Shown here piece by piece: positions 53,110-61,009 of a stretch of DNA of 64,000 nt. The notes under the pieces are model-generated. The model was not told the DNA's origin. It made no database searches and worked only from the letters and a program-made list of their open reading frames with translations. Made by a program: the position numbers and the translations under genes. This stretch comes from Cepaea nemoralis. Its lineage: Eukaryota > Mollusca > Gastropoda > Stylommatophora > Helicidae. The stretch lies in NCBI GenBank assembly GCA_014155875.1, contig JACEFZ010004239.1, positions 492,501 to 556,500 of the forward strand, in the 5' to 3' direction. The first letter of the stretch is position 1. Each line of letters opens with the position of its first letter.

Positions 53110-53272
53110 CTGCTTGGAGAATTTCTTCTGCAGTCGTCCGGAATTTTGTTGTAGACGTAATTGCATTGTGCCTGTTTACAGCAGAGCTGCAATATTTGCA
53201 CCTTTCGGCTGACACATCCGACTTCTTCAGGCATGTGTTGACTGGGTTAACCTTCCTGGGAATATTAAGTGT
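53110..53272 (-). mobile_element. LINE-I 3' end fragment, minus strand
   Basis: GTAATTGCATTGTGCCTGTT, TACAGCAGAGCTGC and GACACATCCGACTTCTTCAG match 41628-41760 of copy 2. It is diverged and lacks a clean (GAA)n tail. Confidence 0.8.
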
Positions 53273-54355
53273 GCTTGAGTCACGGTAGACATTGCACCTC
53301 TGGGCCTAGCTAATTTCTTAATGAAAGTAAATCTGTGGTTATTTTATAGTGAACAAATAATATTAGTGAGGAATTGTATTTATGTCCCTTAAATGATTTG
53401 GTTTTGTCTTGTATCCAGATCAACCACCCTTACTGTTTGCCATATGATGCTTTAATTCTTCCCCCCACCGCTTTGTTATTTCATGGTTGTTATCAATGTC
53501 TTATTATTTATGTTAGGCAACAGAATACTAATGCTGAAAATATACATCTATCTTGAAGGTATTAAAGCAAATGCATGTACCAGTTGTGTTTTGTTTAAAT
53601 CTTATGCATGTTCACCAGCTGTCATTCACAATAACTTTTTCTATAGCTCAGCTTTTCTCGGCCTTCTTTACAACTCTTTAAGCTGCTACAACTATTGTCA
53701 TTCTTTCAGCTGCTATAGCTATTGTCATGGGCAGGTCGTGATCACCTCCATGGGCCATATGGCTGCACCTGAACTGTCAGTTGTCTTAAGAGTGTCTGCC
53801 TGTATGTGTTTTTTCTGGCACATCTGATTATATATCAAATGTTTCTTACACCTTTATATTTGTTTTGTCGTGGGGTGTGGTGTGTGTCTATCTGTCTGTC
53901 TGTCAAATATCAATTTTCAACTGTCCTACTAACTGCTAGAATATTTGGTGACGTTTCCATATGCATAGTGCACAATGCTACAGTCAGGATGCTGAAACAA
54001 GAAACCACCCTCTGATGGGTGGCACAATTGTCAAAAAACACCTACAGGCTGCTAGAATCTGCAACCAGTGTGGCACTAGAAGGAATGGGCAACCGCAACT
54101 AAGAGGTGTATACACAAAAATACACACAGCAAACTGTGCACAATAAGTATGCATACACTTTGGTCTCTACTGAAAGTGACATGACTGCCCATTGGTTTGC
54201 CTGGAGCATAGTTCTTAGCAGCGACAACTGCCATCTGCTTTTACCTTCTCACAAGCAACTTGTACTTTCTATTTTTGCATGGCTGCTGGCTCAGTCTGTA
54301 GTAGTGGTCTCATAAATAAACCAATACCTTGGGGCACTGGTGTGTAAGTCGTCGT
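53273..54355. other. Intergenic, nothing recognised
   Basis: Several open frames of 60-114 codons are Cys- and Tyr-rich and show no domain. A short (CTGT)n run is at 53889-53903. Confidence 0.4.
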
Positions 54356-54383
54356 CCCCCCCCCCCCCCCCCCCCCCCCCCCC
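54356..54383. repeat. Poly(C) run, 28 bases
   Basis: An uninterrupted run of 28 C residues. Confidence 0.95.
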
Positions 54384-54497
54384 ATCATAAACTTGTGTCA
54401 TAGGCTCAAAGTGTTAACAAGAACCAATGCTACTGGGACACGTTTGTTTTCTGTTGCCTTCAATCAATGTTGCAATATGCAAATGATAGTAGCCTAC

Positions 54498-54914
54498 ACT
54501 ACCACAAGGGGGGTTGAGTGGTTTCGAGGTATGGTGTCTGCCTCGAGTGCTGGTGGTTCCGGGTTCAAGTCCCCGGTGAGGGCCGGGAAGTTTCCACGTG
54601 GACTTCTAGTAATACAATTTCCCCTGGTCTCTGGGTAGTGAGATCAGATGCCTGTGTGTATTGTTGCGCACGTAAAAATTCCCTTGGCAGTTAGAAATCG
54701 AAAAAGAGTAGCCTAACGGCGCTGCCCAGGCAAAATTTCGAGTTAAAAATCTACCCAAAGTATTTAAGGATCCTCGCCGGTGCTACGGAGTTTGTGCACT
54801 GAGCTGAGTTTCTCCGGACTCAGGCTTGAGTTAGGAGAATAATGGAGCACTTATGGATTACACCCATGTGCCGTGGTGTTGATCCATCTACTAAACTAAC
54901 TAAACTACCACAAG
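54498..54914 (+). mobile_element. SINE-E copy with (ACTAA)-type tail and 11-bp target-site duplications
   Basis: ACTACCACAAG at 54498-54508 recurs at 54904-54914, so the element is 54509-54903. The head has GGTTGAGTGGTTTCGAGG (A-box-like) and GGGTTCAAGTCCCC (B box), a clear tRNA origin. The middle contains GGTGCTACGGAGTTTGTGCA, also found in the other two SINE-E copies. The tail is CTACTAAACTAACTAAACT. Confidence 0.92.
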
Positions 54915-55119
54915 TTATAGTTTGTGTTGATTCAGCAACCTGCATATCAATCTGTTCTTTGACTAGTTTGCATTGAGAAGCATGTTAAATCTGGAAGAAA
55001 CATCTTGATAAAGAGTTAAATCAGCTAACAGAAAAGGCATAGAAATGTTTTGGTCAAGTTTATCACAATCCATAATGTGCATGGTTCTAAGGATATCTTG
55101 CATTATGAGATGCCAACAA

Positions 55120-55250
55120 TAACGTTGGACGGAGGGAATAGCAGAGTCCATGGGAATATCGATATATGAAGCCCACAATCGGGCACTCTCACGATGTTTA
55201 TACTTCACCTCGACACCGCAAGGTACAAGAGGAACATGATGAGATGAGAA
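55120..55250 (+). mobile_element. LINE-B 3' end fragment, plus strand
   Basis: GTTGGACGGAGGGAATAGCA through GAGGAACATGATGAGATGAG match the 3' end of LINE-B (reverse of 4981-5112). Confidence 0.87.
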
Positions 55251-55574
55251 CATATGTGAGCATGACAGATGAACAAACACTGGTTTCGTAAGTAGCAGAA
55301 GAACACCCAGATGTCTGGGACTGTTAGTTTATGGCTGTAATCACAAGTTAAACTGCAAATAGTAGGCTGTAAATGAGCACTGCCCTGACATATACCACAT
55401 TTATAAAAAGTTAGCCACAATAGCATACATAGAGCATGTAAATCTTAAAGTGAAAGTCAAGCGGGAAAACACTAGAAAACATTGCTAAAAATGTCTATGA
55501 ATAATCACAAAGTGAGATTTATGGTGACTGTAACACGTTTAAAACACTTCATAAAATCTTCAGACGGAATAACC
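55251..55574. other. Intergenic spacer
   Basis: Nothing was recognised. Confidence 0.4.
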
Positions 55575-55725
55575 TTACATGACAATCAGCCAGCACAGCG
55601 CTGATGTCATCAACCACTACACACTGACGGCAATATTGAGGAGGGGATACAAACATTAACGGACTGAATGGTTCGATGTGCTAGTGAGGATAATCCCCGA
55701 TAATTTTATGACTAATTAACATGGC
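55575..55725 (+). mobile_element. LINE-T 3' end fragment
   Basis: CAGCACAGCGCTGATGTCAT, CAACCACTACACACTG, GGACTGAATGGTTCGATGTG and the end ATGACTAATTAAC match the 3' ends at 16820-16935 and 36060-36190. Confidence 0.75.
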
Positions 55726-56284
55726 GATCTGAAGTTTCGGTAACTTGTTTTATCTTCCATATTTATGCAGAACATCATAGTCAGATATGACTAGACGGTA
55801 TTACCTGCTTTCTATTAGCGGCGCTCACCACACCCTGACACTCCACATTGCACCAACGGCATTCGGGCAGAAGAGTGCAATTGGGAGGGTATAAGCCTTA
55901 CCCTAGTGCGAGGAAATGCAACCTAAAGACTAAATGTCATGGCAGGTTAGACCAGGCCCAAAGCCTTGGTTGGCAACTGGTCTAGGATGGAAGCTCTGAT
56001 ATGCGGACAGTTAGAATATTGCTTTGCTGATCCGGCAGCTTGTCTTGTTCCAAACGTATTGGTGTTACATTTCCTCTGGAGTAAACTAGGCAGGCCGAGA
56101 GAGGGATAATGCTGTATGGGCAACACATGGTCTCTAAATTCAGCCCAGGCTTTGTGATATGGAGAGGTATAACTCTATGTTACAAAGTATGGTCTGTCAA
56201 GATGGCCAGTCAGATGTGGAATGAATATTGACATGCTCAGTTATTTTAGTTATATCTAATATCTTGACAAGGCTGTACTGCCAC
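55726..56284. other. Intergenic, nothing recognised
   Basis: No coding or repeat signal could be named. The part near 55990-56130 is less AT-rich than its surroundings. Confidence 0.4.
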
Positions 56285-56485
56285 TACTGTGGCCAAGGAG
56301 TTATGAATGCAGCTGTGGGCGATTTGGAAACAGACTGCCTTGCGCTAGTTTTCATACAATGGTATGAGTGCTGGTCATTCAGAAAGTAATGGCAAACTAC
56401 TGAATGTAAACTTGTCAAGATATCACAAGCAGCCCAAAAATTCTCGGATTGATGCAACATCCTATAAGGGATATGCAATTAACTA
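56285..56485 (+). mobile_element. SINE-A copy, diverged (plus strand)
   Basis: CTGTGGCCAAGGAGTTATGA is the diverged head. GCTGGTCATTCAGAAAGTAA, TGGCAAACTACTGAATGTAA, CTTGTCAAGATATCACAAGC and CATCCTATAAGGGATATGCA are body blocks in SINE-A order. Confidence 0.78.
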
Positions 56486-56852
56486 ACTATCTTAAAAAGG
56501 AGGATGCAACTGACTTATTTCTGCAGTTTGTGATTATACTGTAGGAGCCATTCATTTATAAACCTCAGAGATAGGCTAATTTTGCAAAACTTTTATCCAA
56601 CTCAATTGTTACATAAAATCAACACAGCATATTGTCTCAACACAATCAAATGAACAGACACCCTTTGTTATCACATACTGTAAACCCAGTAACTGTTTAT
56701 TATGATACTTAAAACAAACCATAAGCCTATATGAGTGCATGAAAGACATCGGTACCAGACCACTGACATTACAATTTATGAATATTAGGAATATAGCGGC
56801 AATTTCTGAAGCAAATAGTGCGTACTTCAAGCAGATTAAAAAAAAATATGCT

Positions 56853-57202
56853 TCAAATTTCTTCATTCAATACATTGAGATTATCTTCTAACAAGTCAAA
56901 TAGTTTGTAATGTGGACTGCATCTCTGACAGATCTCTTTGGCAGTCTCTCCTGCCCTGGACTTGATGCTGATGTCGATGCACGGGTCTGTCAGCAGCAAC
57001 TCCAGCATCTGTCCGTTTTCAGGTTCTGATGCTGCCATGTGTAATGGTGTCAGGCCAGCCATTTGTACTTGCATTCACATCAGCACCACAGTTGATGAGA
57101 ACCTGGGCAGTCTCCACAGAGTTCCATCGGGCTGCACTGTGTAAAGGCTGCCACCCATCAGCAGTCTTTCCTGCCACAGTCTGCTCCGTTAGACAAGAGA
57201 AG
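56853..57202 (-). pseudogene. ANKRD49: ANKRD49-like gene, last exon, with two apparent single-base insertions
   Basis: After the acceptor TTTATCTTCAG at 57203-57213 the frame reads LLLSNGADCGRK, an ankyrin helix ending. It must then shift by one base at the TTT run 57167-57169 to give TADGWQPLHSAARWNSVETA and QVLINCGADVNASTNG. It must shift by one more near 57056-57061 to give LTPLHMAASEPENGQMLELL and the tail to NEEI. Each part aligns in order with the C-terminal half of vertebrate ANKRD49 (VDGWTPLHSACKWNN, LTPLHLAAG, LELLL). Both shifts are in the same direction. The conservation on both sides suggests assembly indels or very recent damage. The human protein is reported to act in spermatogenesis-related regulation; its role here is unknown. 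The stop codon is at 56853-56855. Confidence 0.8.
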
Positions 57203-57600
57203 CTGAAGATAAACGCAGAAATCGGACCTCAATGTTCAAACATTATTGTCATATTGTTTTCAGGGATGGTTGGTTGTGAATCCTCTGTGTTTTAACTTTT
57301 AAATACAGTGCAAACTGCTTAAGGCAATCTCGGATGTGGCAAATTTCTGTTGTGAAAAACAATATTGTATTGTACGTCTTATAAGAAGAACCATTTCTTG
57401 GTTTTCAAGTGAGTTCGCCTTATCAGGTCTGCACTGTAAGTGTTGGTGTTCATGTCTAGGTCCTGAAAAGGGCTTGCATCTATCAGAGTGAGGTTGGTGT
57501 AGAGACCCCTTCCTGCCTCTTCATGTATCATCTCCATGGCGGACTGTGACACAGAGTTCACCTTCTCTTCCCCAAGCTCAGAAACTAGCATGGTACCCAA
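57203..57600 (-). other. ANKRD49-like intron with an unassigned open frame
   Basis: An open minus-strand frame at 57379-57600 encodes MLVSELGEEKVNSVSQSAME, IHEEAGRGLYTNLTLIDASP and on to a stop. Its composition looks protein-like, but I recognise no family and no splice sites fit. It lies in the intron between the two ANKRD49-like exons. Confidence 0.3.
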
Positions 57601-57800
57601 GACCAGTACTGAGACTTCACATCTCAGGCATTCAAGGCTGTAACCAGATCATGATTCAGCACAGACTGGGCTTAGGTCTGGGTGGGTCATGTTTCCCCCA
57701 CAGGTTTGAAGTATTTCCTTGACCACAGACTCGAACCCAAAACCCAGAGGGAGTTCCCATCTCCAGGGGTAACTATCTACACTTCGAGTCGGTTCAAACA
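57601..57800 (-). mobile_element. Possible tRNA-like SINE fragment
   Basis: On the minus strand TTTTGGGTTCGAGTCTGTGG has a good B box (GGTTCGAGTC). About 50 bp upstream there is no convincing A box. No second copy was found in the window, so the family is unknown. Confidence 0.4.
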
Positions 57801-57877
57801 AGTATTTTAGGCATTTTGTTATTATAATTAGTACGCATATTAGTATACACAGGTATATAAGCAAACATGGCAATCCA

Positions 57878-58028
57878 TGAAGTCACAATATATTGCATGA
57901 TTTCTTGCTTGGCACTAGTGAATTTAAATTCTATAACGGAATATAAATTCACACACAGAAGTCACAATATATTGCATGATTTCTTGCTTGGCACTAGTGA
58001 ATTAAAATTCTTTAAGGGAATATAAATT
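57878..58028. repeat. Tandem duplication of about 80 bp
   Basis: AGTCACAATATATTGCATGA through CACTAGTGAATTTAAATTCT recurs at 57959 with few changes. Confidence 0.87.
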
Positions 58029-58153
58029 GTTTTGAATCCTATACATAATTATCGATGAACAATGTAAATTTATAGAGGGAGAGGATACGACAATGCCACG
58101 TTACATTATAAGAATGCAAAACAAAAACAAAAAAAACAAACAAAACAATTTTG

Positions 58154-58400
58154 CTTCCTAGACTTCCTCTAGCAACGCGGTTAAGCTACCTGCCCTGCGA
58201 CTGCAATGATTGTGGGTTTGATTATCGGGACTCACCCGGTACATGAGTGCGGTTTTATCGGAGACTACTGGGACTCAACGTTGGTGCTACAGAGTTTATG
58301 CTTTGTGTGGCGCTTTCAACAGGCTGCCCTATGGAAAAAGGCCGAGCCATATGGGGTAGACCTCTGGTGCAATTAAGTGGATCTTCTGACCTATAAACCT
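58154..58400 (+). mobile_element. SINE-E copy, diverged
   Basis: GATTGTGGGTTTGATTATCG is a decayed B box. GGTGCTACAGAGTTTATGCT, GTGTGGCGCTTTCAAC, GAGCCATATGGGGTAGACCT and CTGGTGCAATTAAGTGG follow the copy at 63174-63427. Confidence 0.82.
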
Positions 58401-58494
58401 CCTTTAGAGTAAATGGGCTGATAATTAAAATACTGGAACTTAAATGGTAGATTGAGAATAATTATGAACATGTACAATCAACAAGTCACCCATG
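58401..58494. other. Short spacer
   Basis: Nothing was recognised. Confidence 0.4.
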
Positions 58495-58960
58495 TGTTTC
58501 CAGGGCCCAGTAAGAAAAACAAAGAACAGTTAGTATATATGTTGGAGTATCACCCTTGCACTCCACAGGTGCTCACATCCTCTCAACATACGCATCAGAG
58601 TCCGGCAGCGAACAGTGCCAGTTCTGTGTTGGTTGACGATATGCTGTTCGTGTCTGGCCGTGCCATTTCCAACTTCCAAGTCTCATGCTGGACACGGAAG
58701 TGGATTCACTGTAGTCAAGGAACAGTAAAACCATGCAACCTACTAAGCATGTCATAAGAAGCTAAGAAGAGTGCAGGCTGCCTCATGCTGCTGAAACTTT
58801 GATGTAAAATCCAACCCATTTCTAACAAGTCTTCAGGAGAACACTTATTAGCATGAGATGTTTGAGGGCCCATGCTCCCCTGTGTGATTATATGTAGAAG
58901 AAGACTAGCAAATAATTCTGACAATTCAGTGACATCTCAACATGTACAACAGGGTGTCAG
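58495..58960 (+). mobile_element. Fragment related to the LINE-T-like 3' region at 28480
   Basis: GTGTTTCCAGGGCCCAGTAA and ACTAAGCATGTCATAAGAAG resemble GTGTTGCCGGGGCCCATAAG and CACGCATGTCATAAGAGGCG at 28490-28560, with an inserted segment between them. Confidence 0.45.
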
Positions 58961-59312
58961 TTAAGTATGTGGGCCACATGTTTATGACATCCATACAAAT
59001 ATACTGAGGCTTTCAGTCAAACATGTAAACAATTTATAATATGCTGATGATGTTGTCTTGACAAGCCAATATTCTAAAGAAAATGACTGATACAGTGGTG
59101 AGTGATTGAAAGTGCAAAGAAAGGCAAAAGTAATTGTAACATGAAAGGAATGATTCACCCCAAATGAAAGCAAGGTACAACCAATTTCATAACAGACATC
59201 CCGCATCACAGGGTGTTAGCAAAATACTTCTGAAAGCAATAGAACCAGTTTTTACCATCTGGAGTTAAGATCTTTTAAGAAAATCAAATTTAATTATTAG
59301 TTAAGAAAATCT
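58961..59312. other. Spacer before the Penelope-like fragment
   Basis: No motif was recognised. Part may be the decayed upstream RT of the Penelope-like element. Confidence 0.35.
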
Positions 59313-59453
59313 TACCACCAAATTGATGGAGTGGCCAAGGGGAGTCCTCTAGGTCCCATTCTAGCGGACATCTTTATGGCTCACTTAGAAGAACAAATGT
59401 CATAGAATATTAAGGACCTTTTTCAAAACCGTCGCTATGTGGATGAGGGACTG
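59313..59453 (+). pseudogene. Penelope-like element RT fragment
   Basis: The frame reads YHQIDGVAKGSPLGPILADI, FMAHLEEQMS, a stop, then NIKDLFQNRRYVDEGL. QIDGVAMGSPLGPVLADIFM and RYVDD are hallmarks of Penelope-like RTs. Here the catalytic YVDD has become YVDE and a stop intervenes, so it is dead. Confidence 0.8.
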
Positions 59454-59625
59454 TACAACAAGCAGGATATTCCACTACACCGTGAACAAAACCCACAAGA
59501 GCATCTCCTTGACTAGTGACCACAAACATAACATGTTTGTACATAGTGGTAGTGACCACTACCTTACCATTCTCAGACATCCACATCCAATGTCAAAAGA
59601 GCAGTCTACTGGAAATGAACATGAT

Positions 59626-59662
<37 letters not shown>
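59626..59662. repeat. Poly(G) run, 37 bases
   Basis: An uninterrupted run of 37 G residues. Confidence 0.95.
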
Positions 59663-59663
<1 letters not shown>

Positions 59664-60682
59664 GAGACGCAATACCTGCATTTCAAAAGAGTTGCACCCA
59701 TTCAATATAAGCATGAGTTGGTATGGACTCTATTTAATGGAGCTAGAAAGATGTGCTCTGATGACAGACACACTGAAGGATGAACTAAAAACTCTTCACC
59801 AATATCTGAAATCTAGGGGTATCCAGAGTTTATCAATCGTAACTGCCAGCCACCCAAACCTACCCCTAAAATATCAGCTGTCCCCAAACTTCATGTGTTT
59901 CTTAAGCTAAACTCTGAAGAGATCATGTAATGAAACAAATATACGACTGACTTAAAATTGCTGTAAACTGAACATTCTTTACTGCTGAACCAGTTATCAG
60001 ATATAAAATCACACTGAAACCTACTTCGTGTGTGACAGAGCGAGTCTCAATACACCAAATAAAACTGCATTTATCAAATCCAATGCGACTGTCAGGTAGA
60101 ATGGAAAGACAAATGAGCTACCGAACACATACCAGCGTGGGTGGAAAGTAGAGTTCATAAATTTTCAGGTCATCAAATGTTGAAGTCAGCTATCACAAAA
60201 CATGTTTATTAGCAATCACAGAGTTAACAAAGCAAAGGCATTTCACATACTTTATTTTACAAACAATAATCGGCTGCTCAAATATATCAAGGCATTATCG
60301 ATTAAGTGATTCTAGCCATTTCTATGCAAACAGGATTTCCTGTTGAATCTTACATTACTGTGGGGATAACATAGTCCACATTCAAACAATATGTCACTAT
60401 GTATTTAGTATTTTAGCAAATGAACTAATTATTTATTCTCATCAAATGATATATAACTCAGCAGTATGCACCTGATGAGATGCAGCAAATTGTGCCAGGC
60501 AAGAAATCGTGCAAGATATTGTGTGTGGTTTCTGTGTTTACATTCACTAAGAGAATAGATTGTTTTGAAACAGAGTTTTATTGCAGGCCTCATACTACAT
60601 TTAATTACAGAGAAGAGCACTGGAGAATCTAATAACATGGCCTGACTGTTTGCTGCAGTTGACACAAGCAGCTACCACTGAC
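59663..60682. other. ANKRD49-like intron, nothing recognised
   Basis: This is AT-rich DNA without motif. The part just after the poly(G) run may be more of the Penelope-like element (59690-59910 is open on +). Confidence 0.35.
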
Positions 60683-60843
60683 CTTTGCCATGTCCTCATG
60701 GTTGTTGTATGAAGCTCTATGCAGTGGAGTGTAGAGGTCATTATCTTTGGAGTAAACCAGCCCAGGGTCAGAGGTCAAAAGTTCACTGACAATCTCCAAA
60801 TGATTATTTTCTGCTGCCCACAGAATTCTCTTTGCAGGATCAT
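60683..60843 (-). CDS. ANKRD49: ANKRD49-like gene, internal exon
   Basis: On the minus strand the acceptor TATATTTAAG precedes two bases that finish a codon. Then come 53 codons: DPAKRILWAAENNHLEIVSE, LLTSDPGLVYSKDNDLYTPL and HRASYNNHEDMAK. The donor is GCAAAG|GTCAGT, phase 0. The match to vertebrate ANKRD49 (DPSRLLLWAAEKN, DEYTPLHRAAYSGH) is clear in order and spacing and covers the first ankyrin repeat and the start of the second. The N-terminal exons were not found in 60844-64000, so they lie beyond the window or are too short and diverged to see. This exon itself is intact. Confidence 0.85.
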
Positions 60844-61009
60844 CTTAAATATAAATAGAACAAAGACGATGTGTAGTGTTGACATGATAACAGGTATGGA
60901 ATTCTAAAAACAATCAATATAATGAACATGAGAAATGTAATTAGTGGAACTGCAGTAAAGCTGTATGATACAATGTGTAAATATATGAGACGTGAAATTA
61001 ACCAGTTTT
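60844..61009. other. Spacer
   Basis: Intron or intergenic sequence between the ANKRD49-like exon and the LINE-A copy. Confidence 0.4.

Noticed and set aside
57601..57800. Membrane-protein-like minus-strand frame (57649-57873) with a hydrophobic start
   Set aside because: It overlaps a tRNA-like B box and low-complexity AT-rich DNA. The hydrophobic run comes from TTA- and ATA-rich sequence.
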